The notes beneath the pieces were generated by a model, which worked only from the letters and a program-made list of their open reading frames with translations, searched no databases and was not told where the DNA came from. From Oscillospiraceae bacterium (GTDB lineage: Bacteria > Bacillota_A > Clostridia > Oscillospirales > CAG-272), in NCBI GenBank assembly GCA_015064665.1, contig SVRU01000004.1:1-54728 (forward strand): 54,728 nucleotides of DNA, written 5' to 3'. Of the stretch, positions 8,055 to 16,097 are shown one piece after another. Every line of letters starts with the position of its first letter. Positions within the stretch are counted from its first letter, which is position 1. Both the position numbers and the translations under genes were made by a program.

Positions 8055-8717
8055 TTAAAATTTTTTCTTTTGTAAAATCATCGGCATAACCGACAGCTCT
8101 GCAAGCTCGGCTGCCACCGAAGCCTCCGCGGTATGCATCCAAAGCTCAAGCCCCGTTAAAGCGCTGAGCCGCTCTGCAAAATCAACCGAATCAAGAACCG
8201 TTTCCTTCGTGGTTTCCGCGCCGAGATTTGAATTGTTGACTATGCACGTAAACTTAAGTCCGCATGCAGACTCTATTTCACGCATAATCGCAACCGCGTC
8301 CTCTGCCGTAGAGGTAAGCGGACGGTAACGGTTTACGACAAATACCATTCGGTAATCGTTTTCCGCCTTGATAGCGTCAGTGAAACGGCCGAGAGCGTAA
8401 GCTCCTCTGTCGTCACCGCCGATATCCATAATGCCAAAAACCGATTTATCCTGCACGAGCCTGTAGCTTTCAGCAGGCAGGGCGGGCAAATCAACGTTAG
8501 TGTTTGCATATTGCGGCGAAATCAGCTTAATCCCGAGAGCCGAAAGCTCCTCTTCGCTGTCTTTTGTTCGAAAATAGGGATTAACGATATCCAAATCGGC
8601 AATGCAAACCCTTTTTCCCTCTCTTGCAAGCTTATAGGCGTAATTGACGGCAATATTCGTTTTTCCGCTGCCGTAGTGACCCGCAAAGAGAGTAAGTCTT
8701 TTCGTATCTTCTTTCAT
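8055..8717 (-). CDS. MinD/ParA-like P-loop ATPase
   Basis: About 220 residues, with a P-loop near the N-terminus (AGHYGSGKTNIAVNYA), an IADLDIVNPYFRTKD switch segment and IMDIGGDDRGAYALG. This layout is that of the SIMIBI class (MinD/ParA/CobQ-like), but the P-loop is glycine-rich rather than the deviant KGGxGKT. I start at ATG 8717; a TTG 12 bp earlier is possible and neither has a good Shine-Dalgarno. It lies between the acyl-CoA synthetase and the oxidoreductase genes in one operon. It may help with cofactor or Fe-S cluster loading, or with assembly of the enzyme, which is inferred only from position. No DNA-partitioning partner is present. Confidence 0.7.
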   Translation of the reverse strand: MKEDTKRLTLFAGHYGSGKTNIAVNYAYKLAREGKRVCIADLDIVNPYFRTKDSEEELSALGIKLISPQYANTNVDLPALPAESYRLVQDKSVFGIMDIGGDDRGAYALGRFTDAIKAENDYRMVFVVNRYRPLTSTAEDAVAIMREIESACGLKFTCIVNNSNLGAETTKETVLDSVDFAERLSALTGLELWMHTAEASVAAELAELSVMPMILQKKKF

Positions 8718-8759
8718 ATTTCTGCTCAAATACTCGCTAAATGCAAACCAAAGCTCACA

Positions 8760-11039
8760 TTACAGCAATTTTCTTATGATTTTTCCGCTTGTCGTTTTAG
8801 GAAGGCTCTCGCGGAATTCAACGATTCTCGGATACTTATAGGGAGCAGTCTTGGACTTGACGTAGTTCTGAATTTCCTTTCTCAGCTCGTCCGTTCCCTC
8901 TTTTCCGTCAACCAAAACGATACTTGCCTTAACGACCTGTCCTCTGAGCTCGTCCGGTGCCGCGGATACTCCACATTCAAGAACGTAAGGAAGCTCCATA
9001 ATTACGTTTTCAATTTCAAACGGACCGATTCTGTATCCGGAAGATTTAATAACGTCGTCAACGCGGCCAACGTACCACAGGAAGCCGTCCTCATCCATCC
9101 ACGCAACGTCACCGGTGTGGTAATATCCGTCGCGCCAGGTTTCCCTCGTGACCTCTTCGTTTCCTTCGTATGCATAAGCAAGACCGCAAGGCAAGCCTTC
9201 CGAAATATCAATACATATTTCTCCGCTTTCACCTCTTGCAACCTCTTCGCCGTCTGCGTTGAGAAGACGAACCTTGTAAAGAGGAACGGGTTTACCCATG
9301 GAGCCCATTTTATGACTGTCACCGGCAAGGTTACCGATAATAAGCGTGCTCTCCGACTGACCGAAGCCCTCCATTATCTTAAGACCCGTGTTATTTTCAA
9401 ACTGACGGAACACCTCGGGGTTAAGCGCCTCGCCTGCGGTAGAAGCATGCTCGATAGAAGAGAGATCGAATCTTGATATATCCTGCTTTACGAGCATTCT
9501 GTACATCGTCGGAGGAGCGCAGAAGGTAGTAATTCCGTATTTTTCAAACATGGGAAGTATCTTTTCGGCGTTAAATCTGTCGAAATCATATACGAAATTC
9601 GCCGCCTCACACAGCCATTGTCCGTAAATCTTACCCCACATAGCCTTTGCCCAGCCGGTATCCGAAATCGTGAAATGAAGTCCTTCGGGATTGACCTGAT
9701 GCCAATACTTTGCGGTTATGAAATGGCCGAGCGGATATTTATAGTTATGCGCCGCAATCTTCGGATATCCGGTAGTTCCCGAGGTGAAGAACATCAGCAT
9801 GGGATCCTCTCCGCAGGGAGAGTTTTCCGTGCGGGCAAAATGACTGCTGTAAATACAGTACTCCTCGTCAAAATTGTGCCAGCCGTCACGGTCGCCGCCC
9901 ACGAGAATCTTACAAGAAAGTCCAGGGCACTCGGCTGCAGCCTCGTCCACCGCGTCGGCAACCTCACCGTCGGCGGTACAAAGTATGGCTTTTATATTAC
10001 CTGCTTCAAATCTGTATTTGAAATCCTTTGCCAAAAGCTGATTCGGCGCGGGAATGGCTACTGCGCCGAGCTTATGTAAGCCGAGAAGCGCAAACCAGAA
10101 CTGATAGTGACGCTTGAGGACGAGCATAACTCTGTCTCCTCGCTTAATTCCGAGCGATTTGAAATAGTTTGCCGCCCTTGCGGATTCCTTTTTCATATCT
10201 TGGAAGGTTAAACGGCGTTCCGTTCCGTCCTCGCTAACGTGAAGCATGGCGAGCTTATTCGGCTTGCGTCTGCCAAGCGCGTCTACGACGTCAAAAGCAA
10301 AATTGAATTTGTCGGCGTTCTTAAAGTCAATTTTTGTAAGAACTCCGTCCTTTTCGGTAGGAATTATGAAATTCTTATATATTCTGTCGCCGAGATCGTC
10401 AGCGTTTCTTTTCGTTGCAACCGAGGGAACAGCCTCCGCTTCACCGAGTCTTGCGGCTTGGTTGCGCAAAACGATAGCGTAGAAGGTACAGTCCTCTCCA
10501 CCGACGGCAATCATGCCGTGGGGTGTTCCCGAATCGAAATAGATACAATCACCGGGGCCGAGTATCTCGGTGTTATCTCCTATACGTATCTTCATATGCC
10601 CCGTGATTACGATATCGCATTCCTGCCCCTCGTGAGTCACAAGATCAATATTTTCCTCGTCACCATTGTAGTTAAGCTCCATATAAAGCGGCAAAGCTAT
10701 ACGGTTGCGGAAGCCTGACGCAAGATTGAAGCCCACCATATTATGCGCTTCCTCTATACGCTGCCCGCCGCCGCTACGCGTTAAGGCGTATTGGCGGAGC
10801 TTGGGGCTCTTACCCTCAAGAAGATCTCCGAGGTCAACTCCGAAGCTCAGCGTGCAGTGATAAAGAAATGCTACGCTTAGGTTGCGGTTGCCCGCCTCGC
10901 ACTGCTCGTATTCCTCGACCGTAGTACCGGTGCGGACAGCCATCTCCTCGACGGACAGCCCCGTGACTATGCGAAGCTCTTTGATACGGGCTGCTATTTG
11001 GTTTATTTTATCCTTCATTCCGTTCATAACCGGTTCCAC
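8760..11039 (-). CDS. XRE-cupin-acyl-CoA synthetase fusion protein
   Basis: A 759-residue three-part protein. Residues about 12-66 form an XRE-type helix-turn-helix and about 115-190 a cupin (HEGQECDIVITGHMKI, then GPGDCIYFDSGTPHG), the layout of XRE-cupin regulators. Residues about 225-755 are an ANL adenylating enzyme: FFTSGTTGYPK at 417-427, YHTGDVAWMDEDG, GRVDDVIKSSGYR and a C-terminal Lys in TTSGKIIRK. It should activate a carboxylic acid to its acyl-CoA. As first gene of the operon it would supply the acyl-CoA substrate for the 2-oxoacid oxidoreductase. The regulator half suggests the enzyme also senses a ligand and controls its own promoter. It starts at GTG 11039, preceded by GAGG at good distance. 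The acid used (isobutyrate, isovalerate or 2-methylbutyrate are candidates) is not shown by the sequence. Confidence 0.88.
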   Translation of the reverse strand: MEPVMNGMKDKINQIAARIKELRIVTGLSVEEMAVRTGTTVEEYEQCEAGNRNLSVAFLYHCTLSFGVDLGDLLEGKSPKLRQYALTRSGGGQRIEEAHNMVGFNLASGFRNRIALPLYMELNYNGDEENIDLVTHEGQECDIVITGHMKIRIGDNTEILGPGDCIYFDSGTPHGMIAVGGEDCTFYAIVLRNQAARLGEAEAVPSVATKRNADDLGDRIYKNFIIPTEKDGVLTKIDFKNADKFNFAFDVVDALGRRKPNKLAMLHVSEDGTERRLTFQDMKKESARAANYFKSLGIKRGDRVMLVLKRHYQFWFALLGLHKLGAVAIPAPNQLLAKDFKYRFEAGNIKAILCTADGEVADAVDEAAAECPGLSCKILVGGDRDGWHNFDEEYCIYSSHFARTENSPCGEDPMLMFFTSGTTGYPKIAAHNYKYPLGHFITAKYWHQVNPEGLHFTISDTGWAKAMWGKIYGQWLCEAANFVYDFDRFNAEKILPMFEKYGITTFCAPPTMYRMLVKQDISRFDLSSIEHASTAGEALNPEVFRQFENNTGLKIMEGFGQSESTLIIGNLAGDSHKMGSMGKPVPLYKVRLLNADGEEVARGESGEICIDISEGLPCGLAYAYEGNEEVTRETWRDGYYHTGDVAWMDEDGFLWYVGRVDDVIKSSGYRIGPFEIENVIMELPYVLECGVSAAPDELRGQVVKASIVLVDGKEGTDELRKEIQNYVKSKTAPYKYPRIVEFRESLPKTTSGKIIRKLL

Positions 11040-11096
11040 GTTACACCTCTTTTTCTTTTTTTCGTATGCCGACGGCTATATATTTTAATAAATAAT

Positions 11097-11125
11097 ATTA
11101 TATACAAACCTGCCGTTATTGTCAA
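11097..11125 (-). promoter_or_regulatory. Second, T-box-independent promoter of the leftward operon
   Basis: Read leftward, TTGACA (11125-11120), a 17-bp spacer and TATAAT (11102-11097) lie between the T-box terminator and the GTG start. Transcripts from here would bypass the T-box, giving the operon two modes of control. Confidence 0.8.
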
Positions 11126-11146
11126 CAGTATTCATGCATTATTTCG

Positions 11147-11163
11147 TATTGTTTAACACAATA
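11147..11163. promoter_or_regulatory. Palindrome upstream of the internal promoter (candidate XRE-cupin operator)
   Basis: TATTGT, a 5-bp spacer and ACAATA form a perfect inverted repeat about 22 bp upstream of the -35 of the internal promoter. The fusion protein encoded just downstream has an XRE domain, so this is a candidate autoregulatory site (inference). Confidence 0.4.
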
Positions 11164-11243
11164 TACAATTTATATTTACAACTTATTTCTCATTATTTTT
11201 CGAAGAAAACAGAACCAACATTCCTGATTCCTTGCTAAAAAAC

Positions 11244-11500
11244 AAAAAAAGCCTCAAGAAAAACGATTTTCTTGAGACGAGAAATATCCCGCGGTACCAC
11301 TCAAATTGCGCTTAACGCCGCTTCAGACTCCAACAAGCCCTGACCCTTAACGCGGGACACGTAAGACCCTAACATACACACGTATGCTCAGATCTTCAAC
11401 TCGGAAGTGACTGGTAGCTCGGCTATAAGCTATCGGCTTGCACCGTGCGCCGACTCTCTGCAAACTCTTTCACCGTACCGTCTTCGTCATAGTTTTTTAT
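11244..11500 (-). promoter_or_regulatory. T-box riboswitch, apparent valine specifier (GTC)
   Basis: The leftward leader has the T-box hallmarks: an AGAGAG segment and GGTGCAAGCC distal loop in stem I, the T-box sequence itself (GAGTGGTACCGCGG, 11302-11289), and a terminator stem (11253-11262 with 11267-11276) followed by seven U. Aligning its specifier loop with the divergent T-box on the CGAGT that closes the loop puts the codon at 11411-11409 as GTC, followed by A, which means valine. It should allow transcription when tRNA-Val is uncharged. The gene it precedes is the acyl-CoA synthetase fusion, followed by the 2-oxoacid oxidoreductase and leucine dehydrogenase. The T-box call is firm; the codon is less so. 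Confidence 0.9.
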
Positions 11501-11506
11501 GAAAAT

Positions 11507-11535
11507 ATTCTATCACAACTTTTTTGAAATGTCAA
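11507..11535 (-). promoter_or_regulatory. Promoter of the valine T-box operon
   Basis: Read leftward, TTGACA (11535-11530), 17 bp and TAGAAT (11512-11507) lie just upstream of the T-box stem I. Confidence 0.8.
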
Positions 11536-11631
11536 ATATTTTTTTAACGCTTTTTTCAACAAATATTATCAAATCCAAATCATCACATTTGTAACTATTG
11601 CACAAACCTCGCTTTTTTTAATCAAAAAATC

Positions 11632-11660
11632 TTGACAAAACTTCTTTTTAGTGCTTTAAT
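11632..11660 (+). promoter_or_regulatory. Promoter of the leucine T-box operon
   Basis: TTGACA (11632-11637), 17 bp and TTTAAT (11655-11660) lie about 30 bp before T-box stem I. The two T-box promoters are back to back, about 95 bp apart. Confidence 0.8.
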
Positions 11661-11666
11661 ATATGC

Positions 11667-11946
11667 ATCAATAACCATTGCAATTTAAAGACAATGACGG
11701 AAAATATGCCATTTTCAAACGTTACAGAGAGTCGGCGCACGGTGCGAGCCGATACGTACGGATTCGGCATTCTCCTTCCCGAGTCGGTCTTGTCAAAGCG
11801 AAAGCGAGTAATAAGACACGGATGCCACCGTTACAGGGCAAGGCCTTGCTTGAGGCTGTTGAGTGATTTCCCTTTTGGGAATAATTAGGGTGGTACCGCG
11901 AAAAATTTCGTCCCTTAGCCGCAGTCGGCTTTGGGGCTTTTTTGTT
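11667..11946 (+). promoter_or_regulatory. T-box riboswitch, apparent leucine specifier (CTC)
   Basis: Stem I is closed by GACAA (11690-11694) with TTGTC (11790-11794). It carries ACAGAGAG and a GGTGCGAGCC distal loop. The T-box sequence AGGGTGGTACCGCG is at 11887-11900. A GC-rich terminator (GCCG/CGGC core) with a T-run ends at 11946. Between helix GGCAT and CCGAG the specifier loop reads TCTCCTTCC; aligned with the divergent element the codon is CTC at 11772-11774 (leucine). The base after it is C rather than the usual purine, so the codon is a best guess. The gene it controls resembles 2-isopropylmalate synthase, which agrees with leucine. Confidence 0.9.
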
Positions 11947-11982
11947 TATAGTAAGAGTTTATAATTAGAAAGGAAGAAAACT

Positions 11983-13386
11983 ATGAAGCAAATCAAAATC
12001 AGTGACGCAACAATGAAACAGATTTCGGAGAACTTTTGCCTATCGTTTAAGGAGAAGATAGAGTTTTCCAAGCTACTCGACAGGCTCGGAGTTGACGTTA
12101 TTGAGCTAGAGGGAATAGACAGCCCTCGCATTGATTCGCTCAGAATTAAATCTATCGCCGCCGCGGTATCGGAGAGCACCGTCGCTGTGCCCGTTGCCAT
12201 GAACGACAAGAGCATTGAGGATTCTTGGAGCGCGCTCAAGGAGGCAAAAAAGCCAAGACTTCAGGTAACCGCTCCCACAAGCGCAGTGCAAATAGAATAT
12301 CTTTTCCATAAAAAGCCGGACGCAATGATAAGCGCGATCTCAACCTCGGTTGCAAAATGCAAGTCGCTTTGCGAGGACGTTGAGTTTATTGCAACCGATG
12401 CGACCCGCAGCGAGCAGTCATTCCTTACCCTTGCGCTTAAGTGCGCAATCGAAGCCGGAGCGACCACCGTGACGCTTTGCGATACCGCGGGCAATATGCT
12501 GCCGGGCGAGCTTTCGGAATTTATCGCTCTTCAGTACGAAAAGCTTCCGGAGCTTAAGAACGTGTCACTCGGCGTATGTTGCTCCGACGGGCTTTCGATG
12601 GCCGAAGCCTGCGCTATCTCCGCCGTTACGGCAGGAGCGGAGCAAATACGCGCGGCGGCTTATCCTATAAATTTTGCATCTCTTGCCAACCTCGCCCGCA
12701 TTTTTGCGGCAAGGCAGGATTCGTTGGACGCGTCATGCGGAGTTCGCACGACACAGCTCTCCCGAATTACCGAGCAAATAAACCGTATATGCCAGGCTGA
12801 TAAAAAGACGGTTATCGGCAACGAGGACGGAAGCGACACCGATATATACCTCACGCTTCACGACGATTCAGCCGCCGTTAACGTTGCCGCAGCAAAGCTC
12901 GGATATGACCTTTCCGACGAGGACGGTGTGAAGGTCTATAATGCGTTTAAGCAAATTGCAGAGAAAAAAGAGAGGGTCAGTCTCAAAGAGCTTGACGCCA
13001 TCGTTGCCTCCGCGGCTATGCAGGTTCCCCCGACCTACAAGCTCGACTCCTATCTTATAACCTCCGGAAATACGATTTCCGCAACGGCGCATATAAAGCT
13101 TGTCAAAGACGGAGCAGCCGTAGAGGGCGTGTATATCGGCGACGGCTCTATCGACGCCGCATTCAACGCAATAGAAAATATCGTCGGCCGCCACTATGAG
13201 CTTGACGATTTCCAGCTTCAAGCCGTTACGGAGGGCAGAGAGGCTATGGGACAAACCGTAGTCAAGCTTCGTTCGGGCGCTAAGGTTTATTCCGGAAGAG
13301 GAATATCCACCGACATCGTCGGCGCGGGCATTGAGGCATACCTCAGTGCTTTAAACAAAATAATTTACGAGGAGGAGATGGAATGA
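11983..13386 (+). CDS. LeuA-like protein with eroded catalytic motifs and intact LeuA regulatory domain
   Basis: A 467-residue member of the DRE-TIM metallolyase family. The C-terminus (about 355-460) is a clear LeuA allosteric/dimer domain (GDGSIDAAFNAI, DIVGAGIEAYL). The barrel keeps family segments such as TDATRSEQ (138-145) and CDTAGNMLPGE. The hallmarks of catalysis are changed: the first-strand RDGEQ is replaced by SDATMKQ (7-13), and the metal-binding HxH is replaced by CCSD (199-202). Claisen-type synthase activity is therefore doubtful, and a leucine-sensing or scaffold role, or another reaction, is possible. It is the first gene behind the leucine T-box and its stop overlaps the next start by 4 bp. 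AAGGAAG precedes the ATG. Confidence 0.82.
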   Translation: MKQIKISDATMKQISENFCLSFKEKIEFSKLLDRLGVDVIELEGIDSPRIDSLRIKSIAAAVSESTVAVPVAMNDKSIEDSWSALKEAKKPRLQVTAPTSAVQIEYLFHKKPDAMISAISTSVAKCKSLCEDVEFIATDATRSEQSFLTLALKCAIEAGATTVTLCDTAGNMLPGELSEFIALQYEKLPELKNVSLGVCCSDGLSMAEACAISAVTAGAEQIRAAAYPINFASLANLARIFAARQDSLDASCGVRTTQLSRITEQINRICQADKKTVIGNEDGSDTDIYLTLHDDSAAVNVAAAKLGYDLSDEDGVKVYNAFKQIAEKKERVSLKELDAIVASAAMQVPPTYKLDSYLITSGNTISATAHIKLVKDGAAVEGVYIGDGSIDAAFNAIENIVGRHYELDDFQLQAVTEGREAMGQTVVKLRSGAKVYSGRGISTDIVGAGIEAYLSALNKIIYEEEME

Positions 13387-15869
13387 AGCTTTCCTTTTCA
13401 ACACGCGGCTGGCAGGGATTCTCATGGAATGAGATGATTGAAACGGCAATTGATATGGGTTTTACGGGAATAGAGGTTTATAATCTTCAAAACTCAGACG
13501 AGCTCACCGACCGCGGAGGTCCGTTTCATAAATACAATACCGCAGCAACCGTTCGTTCTCTCAGAGAAAAGCAATTATCTATACCCTGCTTCGACTCTTC
13601 TATTGACATATCGCTCGGCGGCGATGCCGCAGATTCTGTAAAACCGCTTATTGACGCAGCCTACGACGCCCACGTTTTCGGCGTTGTTGTATGCGCGCTT
13701 CACGATAACGAGGAGAACGTGCTCGCCGCATTAAACACCCTCGTCCCCTACGCCGAAAAGCTCGACGTCAGTATTCTCGTCAAAACGAGCGGTATCTACT
13801 CCGATACGGCAAGACTCAGAAGGATGCTCGACGGCTTCGCAAGCGATAATCTCGCGGTTCTCTGGGACATTCATCACCCCTACAGAGATAACGGTGAATC
13901 GGGTGACGACACCATAAAAAACCTCGGTGCATACGTCAAGCACGTTCATATGCGCGATTCCGACGATAGCGGAAAATATCAGCTTATCGGCGAGGGCACC
14001 ATGCCTATCGGCGACGTTATGCGCGCGCTTACGTCGGTAAATTACGACGGATTCATTTCGCTTGAATGGAAGCCCGCGTGGCTTGAGGATCTTCAGGATC
14101 CCGAGATAATCTTCCCTTATTTCGTCAACTATATGTCGCGCTTCAATTCCACGAGAGATATGAAAAAGAAGCTGTATTTCAACCACGACGGCACGGGACA
14201 GTACGTATGGAAAAAGGACGAGCTTATAAATCTCACCTTTTCCGAGGTTCTTGACCGCGTCGCAGACGAATTCCCCGACCAGCTCTGCTTCAAATACACC
14301 ACTCTTGACTACACCAGAACCTATAAAGAGTTTCGCGACGAGGTTGACAGATTTGCAAGAGCACTCGTTTCGCTCGGTGTCAAGGCGGGATCAAAGGTTG
14401 CCGTGTGGGCGACGAATCTGCCCGCGTGGTATATAACCTTCTGGGCAACCACAAAGCTCGGAGCGGTACTTGTAACCGTTAACACGGCGTATAAAATTCA
14501 CGAGGCGGAATATCTGCTTCGCCAATCCGACACTCACACCTTGGTTATGATAGACTCCTGTCTTGATTCCAACTACCGCAAAATCATAAACGAGCTCTGT
14601 CCCGAAATAAAGACTACGAAGCCGGGAGAACCTCTACACGCTAAACGTCTGCCGTTCCTCAGAAACGTTATCACGGTAGGCTTCAAGCAGCCCGGCTCCC
14701 TCACCTTTGACGAGGCTATGGAGAGATACAAGCTCGTAAGCGCCGAGCAGGTGGCAAGAATGGCAGCCGCCGTCAGACCGGGCGACGTATGCAACATGCA
14801 ATATACCTCAGGCACGACGGGATTCCCCAAGGGCGTAATGCTTACGCACTACAACGTTGTCAACAACGGAAAATGTATCGGCGACAGAATGGGGCTTTCG
14901 ACCGCAGACCGTATGATGATTCAGGTGCCTATGTTCCACTGCTTCGGAATGACGCTTTCGATGACCTCGTCGATGACGCACGGAGCAACCATGTGCCCTA
15001 TGCCCTATTTCTCGGCAAAATCCTCTCTTGCCTGCATCAATCAGGAGAAAATAACCTGCTTTAACGGCGTGCCTACGATGTTTATAGCAATGTTTAATCA
15101 TCCCAACTACCGCGACACCGATTTCTCGCATATGAGAACGGGTATCATGGCGGGCGCGGGATGCCCCGCAGAGCTTATGCGCAGAGCCGCCGACCCGAAT
15201 GAAATGAACATGACGGGAATAGTCAGCGTTTACGGACAAACCGAGTGCGCTCCGGGAAACACGATGAGCTCCTGGACCGACCCGCTTGACGTCCGAACCG
15301 AAACCGTCGGATATGCATTTCCGCACGTTCGCTGCAAGGTAGTCGACCCCGAAACAGGCGAGGAGGTTGGCCCGGGTGTCAACGGTGAATTCTGCGCCAA
15401 GGGCTACAACACGATGAAGGGCTACTACAAAATGCCTATGGCAACGAAGGAGACCATAGACGAGGACGGCTGGCTTCACTCCGGAGACCTTGCGTCCTAC
15501 GACGAGGAAGGCAACTACAAGATTACAGGCCGTCTTAAAGATATGATAATCCGCGGCGGAGAAAATATTTACCCGAAGGAAATCGAGGAATTTATTTACA
15601 CGCATCCCATGACTAAGGACGTTCAGGTCATCGGCGTGCCCGACGAAAAGTACGGTGAGGAAATAATGGCGTGCATTATTTTGAAGGAGCCTGACAGCGT
15701 GACGGTCGAAGAGATGTCAAACTACATCAAGGCAAACATGGCTCGCCACAAGGTGCCGAAATACATTGAATTCGTATCAAGCTTCCCGATGAACGCGGCG
15801 GGCAAAATCCTCAAGTACAAAATGCGCGAGGAAGCCTCGGCACGTCTCGGACTGAACAAGAAAAATTAA
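13383..15869 (+). CDS. Xylose-isomerase-like TIM barrel fused to acyl-CoA synthetase
   Basis: An 828-residue fusion. Residues 1-260 form an AP-endonuclease-2/xylose-isomerase-like barrel with plausible metal ligands: Glu in GIEVYN, Asp/His in LWDIHHPYRD, His in KHVHMRDSD and Glu in ISLEWKP. Residues about 265-828 are a full ANL acyl-CoA synthetase: YTSGTTGFPKG near 472-482, YGQTECAPG, LHSGDLASYDEEG, GRLKDMIIRGGENI and the C-terminal NAAGKILK. The second half should make an acyl-CoA; the substrate of the barrel is unknown. ATG overlaps the preceding TGA (ATGA), so translation is coupled. Under leucine T-box control, an acid leading to leucine (for example isovalerate) is the simplest guess. 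The enzyme family is certain; the substrate is not. Confidence 0.87.
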   Translation: MKLSFSTRGWQGFSWNEMIETAIDMGFTGIEVYNLQNSDELTDRGGPFHKYNTAATVRSLREKQLSIPCFDSSIDISLGGDAADSVKPLIDAAYDAHVFGVVVCALHDNEENVLAALNTLVPYAEKLDVSILVKTSGIYSDTARLRRMLDGFASDNLAVLWDIHHPYRDNGESGDDTIKNLGAYVKHVHMRDSDDSGKYQLIGEGTMPIGDVMRALTSVNYDGFISLEWKPAWLEDLQDPEIIFPYFVNYMSRFNSTRDMKKKLYFNHDGTGQYVWKKDELINLTFSEVLDRVADEFPDQLCFKYTTLDYTRTYKEFRDEVDRFARALVSLGVKAGSKVAVWATNLPAWYITFWATTKLGAVLVTVNTAYKIHEAEYLLRQSDTHTLVMIDSCLDSNYRKIINELCPEIKTTKPGEPLHAKRLPFLRNVITVGFKQPGSLTFDEAMERYKLVSAEQVARMAAAVRPGDVCNMQYTSGTTGFPKGVMLTHYNVVNNGKCIGDRMGLSTADRMMIQVPMFHCFGMTLSMTSSMTHGATMCPMPYFSAKSSLACINQEKITCFNGVPTMFIAMFNHPNYRDTDFSHMRTGIMAGAGCPAELMRRAADPNEMNMTGIVSVYGQTECAPGNTMSSWTDPLDVRTETVGYAFPHVRCKVVDPETGEEVGPGVNGEFCAKGYNTMKGYYKMPMATKETIDEDGWLHSGDLASYDEEGNYKITGRLKDMIIRGGENIYPKEIEEFIYTHPMTKDVQVIGVPDEKYGEEIMACIILKEPDSVTVEEMSNYIKANMARHKVPKYIEFVSSFPMNAAGKILKYKMREEASARLGLNKKN

Positions 15870-15895
15870 TCGGATATACCTTTCATTAAAATAAT

Positions 15896-15933
15896 AAAAA
15901 GCGGATGGCTAAACAACGTGCCATCCGCTTTTT
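15896..15933 (+). terminator. Rho-independent terminator of the leucine T-box operon
   Basis: The stem GCGGATGGC / GCCATCCGC, extended by A5/T5, has a 10-nt loop and a T-run. The 164 bp after it (15934-16097) hold no gene and nothing else I can name. Confidence 0.88.
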
Positions 15934-16097
15934 ATAAATAATTGTTTACATATATTAACAAAAAAATCAACACGGAGTCGGTGGTGCAGACAAAAAAGCC
16001 GTTTTCATAAAACGCACCGAAGCTTTTGAGATAAGCATGCGTATATTCAGGTTCTTTTCCGAATACACTTTAATTGAATAAATATCAGAGGTGAACT

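Noticed and set aside
8511..9476. Long open frame (321 codons) on the plus strand
   Set aside because: Antisense shadow of the MinD-like ATPase and acyl-CoA synthetase genes, which have clear motifs. Its translation shows no domain and it has no ribosome site.
14808..15605. 265-codon frame on the minus strand
   Set aside because: Lies wholly inside the acyl-CoA synthetase half of the fusion gene; Arg/His/Val-rich shadow translation.
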